NCBI GenBank assembly: GCA_029959085.1
Contig: JARWIR010000002.1
Span: 59,140,154 to 59,204,153, forward strand
From: Nemophila menziesii
Lineage: Eukaryota; Streptophyta; Magnoliopsida; Boraginales; Hydrophyllaceae
Reading direction: 5' to 3'
DNA: 64,000 nucleotides
Of this stretch, positions 1-8,742 are shown one piece after another; position 1 is the first letter of the stretch; each line of letters begins with the position of its first letter. A model generated the notes under the pieces. It searched no databases, had not been told where the DNA came from, and saw nothing but the letters and a program-made list of their open reading frames with translations. The translations under genes were made by a program, and so were the position numbers.

Positions 1-489
1 CTTTCTTTTGCTAAAACAGATAAAAAGCTAAGTTGTTAAATTGATGCAATTACTAGTGTATCAAATGATTATATGGCTTTTAATCGAATGAATAGCGTCC
101 ATTTTTTCACAAATGGGTATATATTGCGACATTTAAGGACACGAGACTACTAACTAATTAATATGAAAAATTATACAACCTTTTATAAATTTATTATTTA
201 AACATTCAAGACAAGTAATTTGTTTATTTATAATTGAATATGGGCATGCATCTTGTAGCATAAGTGAATTAAAAGTTTTCAATGTAATAAGGATTACATA
301 CATTAGAAAATCCAAGCTAATCTCACAGTGGTTTTGTTTCATTTTTGGTTTCAGAACATATAAGAGTTTGTGTAATTCAGACATTTAATATATATATCAA
401 TGGAATAATTTGTATATGTTACAATTGAAATATGAAATGACATGATCAACAACGTTATATATGTATAATTAGTCTCGTTCACTATACTA
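1..489. other. AT-rich DNA, nothing recognised
   Basis: No gene, RNA or element recognised. A 76-codon minus-strand frame (154-384) is shortened to 62 codons or lost in other copies and looks like chance. If the plus-strand gene reads through the unit junction, this stretch would be intronic. The equivalent stretch opens every copy. Confidence 0.6.
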
Positions 490-1017
490 TTTCAATTTCT
501 ACAACCCAAAAATCCAGATAAGAAAGAGACACAGGAGACACAAGAAGTCTTTAGTACTTTCCATTTAGAATCATCTACTTGTGGACAAGTAAATATTTCA
601 CTCAGGTGTAACGATACTTTGAGAAGAAACAATACTGAGTATGTGAGCAATCATACAGTGCTCAAATATGTTGAACAAAACTATTTAAAATCAGAGTAAA
701 GATCTTGATTTATCTTCTGGGTTGGAAGAACTATGCGAAAGATTTGTAAGATTACAGTTACCTTCAAGTTCCACTAGTAGTACAGGGTAAATCCAAAGAA
801 AATATTTTTAAGTGTTGCGGGCCCATCTGTAGTTAAAGATGATATAACTAACGGCAATGAAAAAATTCGTATATCTATAGTAAATGAAACAGGTATTGAA
901 GAGGAACTTCCGAGATTTATTTACATGAAATAAAGTAACCCAAACACACAATTTAGGAATCCTTCTCTTTGAATTGACTCTATCCAGAATTTCCACCTGT
1001 CCAAACAACACATATAG
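490..1017 (+). pseudogene. SUVR-like histone methyltransferase pseudogene fragment, copy 1
   Basis: Degraded exon material resembling the central region of plant SUVR1/2/4-type proteins, which act in RNA-directed DNA methylation and chromatin silencing. Three stretches in three frames follow the family order. The first (from about 490) includes CGQVNISLRCNDT and VLKYVEQNYLKSE, like the family's 'GEVKISLSC ... VLK.VE..CL.SY' segment. After a frameshift comes DLDLSSGLEELCERF, then stops. The third (from about 818) includes DDITNGNEKIRISIVNE and ELPRFIYM, like the conserved 'DITKGxExVxISLVNE ... P.F.YI' segment just before the pre-SET cysteines. Stops follow FIYMK. No pre-SET or SET domain is present anywhere in the unit. 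The family assignment is from memory of motifs, not a search. Confidence 0.6.
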
Positions 1018-1171
1018 TTCATATACCTTTGCCTAGCATCAACTAAATAAAATCGATATTAAATTTATACATAAAACCATACATTAACCACCACCGCTCT
1101 AAATCAATTAACTCAACAGTAACATAAATGAAAATAATAGTAACAAGTAACATTTATCAAGTAAATCTTAC

Positions 1172-1266
1172 CATACAAAATATGAAACCTCCCTGAAATG
1201 GCATGGTCAACGATCTTATTCGATTTGTTTATATCTTCTGTAATATTTTTCTTAACATGGCCCGAC
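1172..1266 (-). pseudogene. minus-strand internal exon-like segment, copy 1
   Basis: On the minus strand a 95-nt segment lies between a good acceptor (TTTTTCATACAG, pyrimidine-rich) and a good donor (G|GTAAGA). One frame is open throughout and contains SGHVKKNITEDINKSNK followed by IVDHAISGRFHILYG, which is not typical of chance AT-rich translation. I do not recognise the protein. It lies downstream of the minus-strand promoter at 1887-1945, so both may belong to one gene, but direct splicing from the leader exon at 1740 enters a frame with an early stop. Confidence 0.4.
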
Positions 1267-1739
1267 CTGTATGAAAAACAAGGGATTAATCCCAATTTCA
1301 TGACGATTATCAGTAAACAAAACATAAATTTTACAATTCACTTATTCATGGCTTATTTTCATATCTGCACAATAATAACACGTGTTTCAAGTTAAGATGG
1401 ATATACAGATGTATAGAGAAAAAGGTGTTTTGGGAGGTAAATGTACCAACATTTGGCTACTGATGGGATGGCCAAACTTCTTTTGGATAGGAACTATTAC
1501 TATTGACATTTCAATAGAGTTTTATTTTTGGGTGCCCCTATGGCTCAGATTTATTTAGGCAAATCAACCACATACACTTTCTTCATTAGTTTTCTGTCAA
1601 ACAATTTCATTATCAAAAGTAACACATCCTCACTATCTCTTACGTTTGTTTTCACTTAGGGTTGCGTGAAGATTCAATTTTTAGTTATTACAAATTAATA
1701 ATCGAGAATTATAAAAGAAGAAAGGAATCGAAAGATTAC
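1267..1739 (-). other. intron-like or decayed stretch, nothing recognised
   Basis: Lies between the minus-strand leader donor (GTAATC, reading left from 1739) and the exon-like segment ending at 1266. Possible minus-strand acceptors are present (TGTTTGACAG, TTGTGCAG), but no convincing exon could be read. In copy 3 a 95-codon plus-strand frame opens here (14780-15067) through one base change, which looks like chance. Confidence 0.4.
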
Positions 1740-1860
1740 CTGATTTAAAAGCCACTGATTGAAGGAAGGATCGATTTTGGAGAAGATCGTTTATCTTTAT
1801 GCTGTCCAATGAACCTTTACCCTTCTTTACTTTTTACTTTCTACCAATTGACCAGAGGAA
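1740..1860 (-). other. minus-strand leader exon, copy 1
   Basis: Starts about 30 nt downstream of the minus-strand TATA box and ends at a donor CAG|GTAATC. It contains no in-frame ATG leading into a long frame, so it is probably a 5' untranslated exon or a decayed first exon. The start position is inferred from TATA spacing. Confidence 0.35.
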
Positions 1861-1879
1861 TAAGGGAACCAAAGATAGA

Positions 1880-1946
1880 TAACGGTGTTTTATAGATAAA
1901 TTGTTGATTGTAAAAAAATAAATACACACCATTTTACATGGGCCCG
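1880..1946 (-). promoter_or_regulatory. minus-strand core promoter: TATA box and site II motif, copy 1
   Basis: Read on the minus strand, GGGCCCAT (1938-1945) is a site II-type motif common in plant housekeeping promoters, and TCTATAAAAC (1887-1896) is a good TATA box about 40 bp downstream. A leader with a splice donor follows at the right distance. The foldback transposon lies just upstream. Confidence 0.5.
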
Positions 1947-2059
1947 ACAGTATGCTAATATGACACTTAAAATATAGTCACGTATTTAATTTTTTATTAA
2001 AACTCAAACCCGCGCCCTAAAAACTCCCCGCCCACCCTTTGACCCAATAGGATTTAAAA

Positions 2060-3668
2060 GTGAAGGACACCCAAGTCCCTAAATTTTTTATATTTGAACA
2101 CTTAGGTCCCTTAGTTCTTATTTATCTTTTTCCAAGTCCCTTTTTTAACTTATACGGTTATATTTAATGGTCAAAACTTTGACTTTTTAAAATTCCTACA
2201 TTTCAAATTATAAGCTATTTTAATTGTATTATTTAATTAAGAGAATTAAGAAATATAATTTATTTTTTGAGACATATTTTTGAAAATGTTTTTTATCAAG
2301 AATAATATAATAAATTTTAATATTATTTTTTTAAATTTTTTTTTATTTTATTTGTAAGGTGAATGTCTTCACATAATTATTTTATAAAATAAAATATGAT
2401 GAATTTTTTAGATAATATTTGGTATAAATAATACTTTTTAGTTTAAAATATTTTTTTCTATTTAACTTTTAAGCATTCAACACAAATGTATTATATATTT
2501 TTAAGAATCAAAATTACGTTTACATATTAAGAAAAAAGTTGAATAATTATCAAGGTAATATTTTCTTTGATCTTTACCTCATTCTACAAAGATAAACATA
2601 TAAAAAATTCACACATGCATTAAAGTATCACAATATTGTTAAAATTTTCTCAAATCATGCCAAAATTCTATTCTTTTGCCTAAATTTTTATTCAAAAAAC
2701 TAACAAAAATATATTCATTATTTTTTTAATTAGATAAAATGTATTCCCGACTATATGATTACGATACTCACAAGATATCACAAAAATAACAATCACACTA
2801 AAATTTAAATATCTACATGTTGAGAAGAGTCTGCCTCATCTACTATGATCTAACAAGACATATATTAGCAATGTGGAGGAGGCAACATCTTCTCGACATG
2901 GTGGATAATAAATTTGTAGTATGAATGTTATTTTTGTCATGTCTTTTGAAATTGGTAATCATATGATTGATAATATTGTTTGTCTAATTTAAAAATTGAA
3001 TATCTTTTTAAAACTTTTGGAAGAAAAAATTAAGCAAAACAATAAGGTTTACGTATAAATAAGAGCAAATTTGAACAATCTTGTTATGTTTAATGCATGT
3101 GTGAGATTGTTTGTATAATTATCTTTGTAGAATGAGGTAAAATTATAGGAAATAATATATCCAACTTCTTTCTCAATATGTAAACGCAATTCTGATCTTA
3201 AAAATATATAATACGTCTGTGTTGAATGCTTAAAAGTTAAATAAAAAAATTATTTGTATATTACAAAATATTATTTACACCAAATATTATTTAAATTATT
3301 TAATCTTTTTCCATTTTACGATTTTATGAATATAATATACATTCACCTTTCAAATAAAAAAAGTAGATTTTAAAATTAATTTTTTTTTTGGTAAAAATAT
3401 TTAACATATTTTGTGTCTAAAAATATAAATTATATTTCTTAATTCTATCAATCAAAGAATACAACTAAAAAAATAGGTTAAAAATTACAAGTTTATATCT
3501 ATACAAGTAGTTAATAAAGCGTACGAAAGGAATTTTAAGAAAATTAAAATTTTATCCATTAAATATAATCATCCATGAAAAAAAAGGGACTTGACAATAA
3601 ATAAAAAAGAAATGAGGGAGCTAAGTGTCCCAATATCAAAAACATAGGGACCTAGATGTCCTTTTCCC
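2060..3668. mobile_element. foldback Mutator-like element, copy 1 (1609 bp)
   Basis: The two halves are imperfect inverted repeats over nearly their full length (arms of about 750 bp), leaving only a short loop at the centre. The termini align as GTGAAGGACACC versus GGGAAAAGGACATC, each followed by (A/T)AGGTCCCT- and ACACTTAG-type repeats. The element is flanked by GGATTTAAAA (2050-2059) and GGATTCAAAA (3669-3678), a 9-10 bp target duplication typical of Mutator-like elements. No transposase is encoded, so it is non-autonomous. The arms differ much more from each other than the ten copies do, so insertion preceded the tandem amplification. Confidence 0.85.
2816..2900 (+). other. central compact hairpin of the foldback element, copy 1; candidate small-RNA precursor
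   Basis: Arms 2816-2843 and 2873-2900 pair at 24 of 28 positions (22 Watson-Crick, two G-U), with one 3-nt internal loop and one mismatch; the loop is 29 nt. The key paired block is GAGAAGA with TCTTCTC, followed by GCCTC with GAGGC. This core is clearly less AT-rich than the rest of the element and better paired than the outer arms. It has the geometry of a plant miRNA stem, but the stem continues outward with lower identity, as in young or transposon-derived MIR loci. It matches no miRNA family I know. Transcription is unproven. Confidence 0.5.
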
Positions 3669-3722
3669 GGATTCAAAAATGTCTTGTTTTCTTTTGTTTA
3701 GGCCGGACCATGGGGTTGGTTC

Positions 3723-3915
3723 AGCCCAAATATATCATATGTATTATAAATGTAAAGTACATAGTACTCTTACTCCTTCGATATGGTCTTTTGACCCATC
3801 GACTTACTTTCCTTTTATGTTTTGTCTGGCCTCTCCACACCTCAAATCTCACACTCTCTGACTATCTCTCTTATTTCTTAGAAAGTAACTGGGTGTTTAA
3901 TAGCTTGGTTACTGG
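3723..3915 (+). promoter_or_regulatory. plus-strand promoter and CT-rich leader, copy 1
   Basis: AGCCCA (3723-3728, the reverse of site II TGGGCT) is followed by TTATAAAT (3744-3751) as a possible TATA box, then a CT-rich leader (about 3831-3885), and a strong splice donor CTGG|GTAAGA at 3916. The arrangement is that of a plant promoter with a 5' untranslated exon. It begins only about 45 bp beyond the transposon's right target duplication. Confidence 0.5.
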
Positions 3916-4529
3916 GTAAGATTGGCACGGCTAAGCTTATTATTGATCAAAATCGCCTTTACATGTATATTTTTTACTCAAAACCTTAATATTTGTCAGT
4001 ACATTTTCTTAAGTGCTTGGATCAATTGTATTTGTAAATATGATGGGTTCTTACGTGTTTTACTCTTTGATTTTGTTTATTTTCATTTGTTTAAATTGCA
4101 TAGGTTCGTTAATTTCTTTATAAGTTGTGTGGGTTTGTTTATTCTTGAGAAATTAAAAAGGATAAATTGTTACGTTTTGGGTAATAATGTGGTTAAAACC
4201 CGTGAGTAAAATTATGAGATTAAGGGTATATGAGTTTATCACAACTCTCACAATCCCACTCTCTGTTTCATAACCGATGGGGCTTGGTATTGTAATTGGG
4301 TTTTTATTGCAATACCATATCATCGTGTATGGAAGTTGGTGTTTCAAAAAAAAATTATCACCATTTGGTTGCATTCTGAGGCAATTTCAGTTTATGCTGT
4401 TATTTTTATTAATGGTATTTTCAATCTATTAATCTTAAACAAGTGACCAATTTTCTTAATATAGTTTTTAAATTCTTTTTGTCAGTTTTTTAATTTAATA
4501 ATCTCTCTTCTTTAATGATGAATTTCTAG
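3916..4529 (+). other. intron of the decayed plus-strand gene, copy 1
   Basis: Bounded by GTAAGA and TTTCTAG, 614 nt, T-rich as plant introns are. The small plus-strand frames inside it (for example 3922-4209) start and stop without regard to the splice signals and are not supported as genes. Confidence 0.45.
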
Positions 4530-4592
4530 GTTATGATAGCTCTTGCGGAACTATTATGCGATCAACTGAAAAAACAAAAACAAAGAGTATAA
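4530..4592 (+). pseudogene. short second exon of the plus-strand gene, copy 1
   Basis: Directly after the acceptor, an ATG at 4533 opens MIALAELLCDQLKKQKQRV and then stops. Beyond the stop, other frames read SIDDPLTFVDLTF and, if the minisatellite is reduced to one repeat, continue into LDEPDPPVKDNESF, so coding sequence seems to have been broken by stops and repeat expansion. ALAE followed by a charged stretch, and the EP-x-PP piece, resemble loosely the end of the WIYLD region and linker of SUVR proteins. This would fit the SUVR-like pieces in the next copy, but the resemblance is weak. Confidence 0.35.
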
Positions 4593-4641
4593 GTTAGCAG
4601 TCATTTAATACAAAGTCCATAGATGATCCTCTCACATTTGT

Positions 4642-4685
4642 TGATCTCACATTTCTTGACATTTTTTGATCTCACATTTCTTGAT
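4642..4685 (+). repeat. 25-bp minisatellite, 2 repeats, copy 1
   Basis: Repeats of TGATCTCACATTTCTTGAC plus ATTTTT, period 25 bp, the last one partial. A period not divisible by three shifts the reading frame of the presumed exon with each added repeat. Confidence 0.85.
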
Positions 4686-5930
4686 GAGCCTGACCCACCC
4701 GTAAAGGACAATGAATCCTTTATTTATATTGTTAATTGTTATTCATAATATTGATGGGCCTGGAATGCTTCTATTGAACATGTCAATGTAACTATATGTA
4801 AGTATTAGTTGGTTAATGACCAAATAGGTAATTTATTACTTACAAGTTAAATTCACCCAAACTATGTTTGCATATCCTTTTCCCATGATTAATAAAGTTT
4901 ATTGTATGAGGACATTTTTGTTAAGTTGTCATCTATTGGTGTATGAATACTTGTAAGGTTTCAATATAGTTACTTGTCCCTAACTATATAGAGTCAATGA
5001 AGATATTAAATGTGCGACCTATTTTAATCCTAATGATGAAAATAAAATCTGAGGCATTAATACTAAATGAGTTCTTCTTTTTAGTGTGTAATTGCAAGAC
5101 AGGACTTTGATTATGTTCTTAAAATTGAAATTTCCAGCATGAATCGACATCGAGATAGGACATGATCCCTTCATCTTTTCTTTTATTTCGGACAACAAGG
5201 AAGTAATATGATATATTTCGAAATCGATATGTTAGATCAGCGATGTCCACTTGTATCATCCAAAAAACTTCCACAAAATCCGTGCAATTAACATTGACTA
5301 GATACCCCATAAACATCCTATGTCACTACACACCCAACCTTTGTATGATTTTTTAATATTTTATATACAAACCAGACCCAATACAGAGGATACCTTACAC
5401 CATAAAAACTCAGTATTACACCATAAGAGAAGGGTGTGAAGCCCACCCCTTGTCTATACGAAAGTATCATCAAAAGCAAAATGTTGTACCATAAAATTAC
5501 ATCCACTAAGAATCTGAGCACATCTGAGGCCCAAAAAATCGCACAACCTGTATTCCTTCTCCCTTTGATACCCTTTACCACCCAAGAACTCCATAATAAA
5601 CAAAGTAAAAAAACTAGAGTTATTTTCATAGTAACATAAAAAAACAAAATAAAAACTGTAATTAAGTCAATTGCAACAATGATAATAAGATTTTTAGCAA
5701 AAATAAACTTTATGAAGACATACCCCAACAAGATAATGCTGAAATTTAACTTAATAAAAAAGAAAGAAAGGAGGAAAGAAGAAGAGTTAAGAAACATTCC
5801 ATTATCCCTTAACTATAAAAACTCAAATGTACTTGACCTTAAAATCCACAATTAGAAGAAAACTCTAGTTGCTTTACCAAGTTCATGAATTATTACAATT
5901 CTAATTAACATATTAAAATTAAGAAAAATT
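4686..5930. other. unassigned AT-rich DNA
   Basis: No gene recognised. It contains the longest frame in the window, a minus-strand frame at 5318-5797 (159 codons here, 163 in copies 3-6), very hydrophobic and broken in copies 2 and 7-9. At about 5100 a pyrimidine-rich tract with ACAG precedes DFDYVLKIEISSMNRHRDR in one plus-strand frame, possibly an old exon piece. The same stretch occurs in all full copies. Confidence 0.5.
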
Positions 5931-6090
5931 CTTCCATCCAATATTTGATGATCCTACACCAATTATATTCATACACATACCCCATGTTTTAAACTTACAA
6001 AAGTTAATTTATTAATTTAATGACATGTGTTTTGTTATAAAAATCAATGGCTACGATATAAATATTTGACCATCCCTTATTGGATGGAAG
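5931..6090. mobile_element. Stowaway-like MITE, copy 1 (160 bp)
   Basis: Terminal inverted repeats CTTCCATCCAATATTTGATG and, from the right end, CTTCCATCCAATAAGGGATG, with further partial pairing inside. The size, AT-rich body and CTTCC-type ends fit Stowaway (Tc1/mariner-like) MITEs. The right flank is TA as expected, but the left flank is TT, so the target duplication is imperfect. Confidence 0.55.
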
Positions 6091-6686
6091 TATTTCTTAC
6101 AAAGATATATTAAAATATAAAATAAAATCTCCATTACAGTAGGAAATTGGTTATTTCAGTCATGATTTCTAACTTCATTTAGAACTTGATTTTGTTTTGA
6201 TTCTTTTAAACCTATAAACATCAAAGTTGTGGACGATTGTGCAGATTGTAAGTTTACCATTTTGCCATGTTTTGCTCTATTTTGCATCATAGCATAATTA
6301 CAAAACGAAGAGGAATTTCTAAGAATCAATTAATTTTGAACACAATATATTAACAAGAAAAATATGACATTTTCTAATCACATTATCATCAACTTGAGAA
6401 TTATCCTGAAAATACGCCCCTATATTCCTTAAGACATCAATTACATATATTGGAACAGAAAGAAAAATCAACTACATATCTGCCCCTGGACAACTGGTGA
6501 AACCATTTTTAACTAACACAGGCTTATTTGCATCTTTTGGAAACATAGTGAACTCTTGAATAAAAAATGGGGTGTGTATGCTAAAAAGGAGTTTCTCCAG
6601 GTAGGAGGAAACTTAAAAAGAAAGATACATGAAAACGATTCCACCACGAGCATGTGATATTTGTCTTTCCAATTATATTTATTCCT
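6091..6686. other. unassigned AT-rich DNA to the unit junction
   Basis: No open frame, RNA gene or element recognised. It is useful for comparing copies: CCATTACAGTAGG (copies 1, 2, 4, 5, 6) versus CCATTAGG (copies 3, 7, 8, 9), and CTGAAATACACCAC (copies 2, 4) versus CTGAAAATACACCCC (most others). Confidence 0.5.
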
Positions 6687-7174
6687 CTTTCTTTTGCTAA
6701 AACAGATAAAAAGCTAAGTTGTTAAATTGATGCAATTACTAGTGTATCAAATGATTATATGGCTTTTAATCGAATGAATAGCGTCCATTTTTTCACAAAT
6801 GGGTATATATTGCGACATTTAAGGACACGAGACTACTAACTAATTAATATGAAAAATTATACAACCTTTTATAAATTTATTATTTAAACATTCAGACAAG
6901 TAATTTGTTTATTTATAATTGAATATGGGCATGCATCTTGTAGCATAAGTGAATTAAAAGTTTTCAATGTAATAAGGATTACATACATTAGAAAATCCAA
7001 GCTAATCTCACAAAGGTTTTGTTTCATTTTTGGTTTCAGAACCTATAAGAGTTTGTGTAATTCAGACATTTAATATATATATCAATGGAATAATTTGTAT
7101 ATGTTACAATTGAAATATGAAATGACATGATCAACAACGTTATATATGTATAATTAGTCTCGTTCACTATACTA

Positions 7175-7702
7175 TTTCAATTTCTACAACCCAAAAATCC
7201 AGATAAGAAAGAGACACAGGAGACACAAGAAGTCTTTAGTACTTTCCATTTAGAATCATCTACTTGTGGACAAGTAAATATTTCACTCAGGTGTAACGAT
7301 ACTTTGAGAAGAAACAATACTGAGTATGTGAGCATTCATACAGTGCTCAAATATGTTGAACAAAACTATTCAAAATCAGAGTAAAGATCTTGATTTATCT
7401 TCTGGGTTGAAAGAACTATGCGAAAGATTTGTAAGATTACAGTTACCTTTAAGTTCCACTAGTAGTACAGGGTAAATCCAAAGAAAATATTTTTAAGTGT
7501 TGCGGGCCCATCTGTAGTTAAAGATGATATAACTAACGGCAATGAAAAAATTCGTATATCTATAGTAAATGAAACAGGTATTGAAGAGGAACTTCCGAGA
7601 TTTATTTACATGAAATAAAGTAACCCAAACACACAATTTAGGAATCCTTCTCTTTGAATTGACTCTATCCAGAATTTCCACCTGTCCAAACAACACAGAT
7701 AG
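7175..7702 (+). pseudogene. SUVR-like pseudogene fragment, copy 2
   Basis: Same three broken stretches as copy 1, here with VSIHTVLKYVEQNYSKSE, which retains the family-like serine, before the first stop. The same frameshift and the stop after FIYMK are present. Confidence 0.6.
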
Positions 7703-7856
7703 TTCATATACCTTTGCCTAGCATCAACTAAATAAAATCGATATTAAATTTATACATAAAACCATACATTAACCACCACCGCTCTAAATCAATTAACTCA
7801 ACAGTAACATAAATGAAAATAATAGTAACAAGTAACATTCATCAAGTAAATCTTAC

Positions 7857-7951
7857 CATAAAAAATATGAAACCTCCCTGAAATGGCATGGTAAACGATC
7901 TTATTCGATTTGTTTATATCTTCTGTAATATTTTTCTTAACATGGCCCGAC
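7857..7951 (-). pseudogene. minus-strand exon-like segment, copy 2
   Basis: 95 nt between intact acceptor and donor; the frame is open. One difference from copy 1 turns IVDHAIS into IVYHAIS. Confidence 0.4.
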
Positions 7952-8570
7952 CTGTATGAAAAACAAGGGATTAATCCCAATTTCATGACGATTATCAGTA
8001 AACAACACATAAATTTTACAATTCACTTATTCATGGCTTATTTTCATATCTGCACAATAATAACACGTGTTTCAAGTTAAGATGGATATACAGATGTATA
8101 GAGAAAAAGGTGTTTTGGGAGGTAAATGTACCAACATTTGGCTACTGATGGGATGGCCAAACTTCTTTTGGATAGGAACTATTACTATTGACATTTCAAT
8201 AGAGTTTTATTTTTGGGTGCCCCTATGGCTCAGATTTATTTAGGCAAATCAACCACATACACTTTCTTCATTAGTTTTCTGTCAAACAATTTCATTATCA
8301 AAAGTAACACATCCTCACTATCTCTTACGTTTGTTTTCACTTAGGGTTGCGTGAAGATTCAATTTTTAGTTATTACAAATTAATAATCGAGAATTATAAA
8401 AGAAGAAAGGAATCGAAAGATTACCTGATTTAAAAGCCACTGATTGAAGGAAGGATCGATTTTGGAGAAAATCGTTTATCTTTATGCTGTCCAATGAACT
8501 TTACCCTTCTTTACTTTTTACTTTATACCAATTGACCAGAGGAATAAGGGAACCAAAGATAGATAACGGT

Positions 8571-8638
8571 GTTTTATAGATAAATTGTTGATTGTAAAAA
8601 AATAAATACACACCATTTTACATGGGCCGGCAGTATGC
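8571..8638 (-). promoter_or_regulatory. minus-strand promoter, copy 2
   Basis: TATA box intact (8571-8580). The site II motif reads GGCCCAT on the minus strand (8632-8638); the palindromic GGGCCC of copy 1 is replaced by GGGCCGG, the state shared with most copies. Confidence 0.5.
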
Positions 8639-8742
8639 TAATATGACACTTAAAATATAGTCGTGTATTTAATTTTTTATTAAAACTCAAACCCGCGCCC
8701 TAAAAACTCCCCGCCCACCCTTCGACCCAATAGGATTTAAAA

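Larger units (their letters stand above)
1..6686. repeat. macrosatellite unit, copy 1 (6686 bp)
   Basis: First full copy of the tandem 6.7 kb unit. The phase is arbitrary and set by the motif CTTTCTTTTGCTAAAACAG, which opens the window and recurs at the start of every later copy. Diagnostic states are: SUVR-like piece with AGCAATCAT, minus-strand promoter with an intact TATA box and GGGCCC, two minisatellite repeats, CCATTACAGTAGG after the MITE, and an intact splice acceptor. Confidence 0.98.

Noticed and set aside
808..1011. Minus-strand 67-codon frame conserved in most copies.
   Set aside because: It is the antisense shadow of the SUVR-like third stretch; the plus-strand reading has the recognisable motif.
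2060..3668. Long terminal repeat retrotransposon or viral insertion.
   Set aside because: The two halves are inverted, not direct, and there is no primer-binding site, polypurine tract or polymerase-like frame; the 9-10 bp target duplication fits a Mutator-like element.
3625..4209. Overlapping plus-strand frames of 78-95 codons repeated in most copies.
   Set aside because: They start inside the transposon end, run over the promoter, leader and intron, ignore the splice signals, and resemble no known family.
5318..5797. Longest open frame (159-163 codons on the minus strand, present in copies 1 and 3-6), resembling a multi-pass membrane protein.
   Set aside because: The hydrophobicity follows from T-rich codons. 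The frame is broken by indels in copies 2 and 7-9, has no recognisable motif, and there is no promoter or splice context of its own. A chance frame is more likely.
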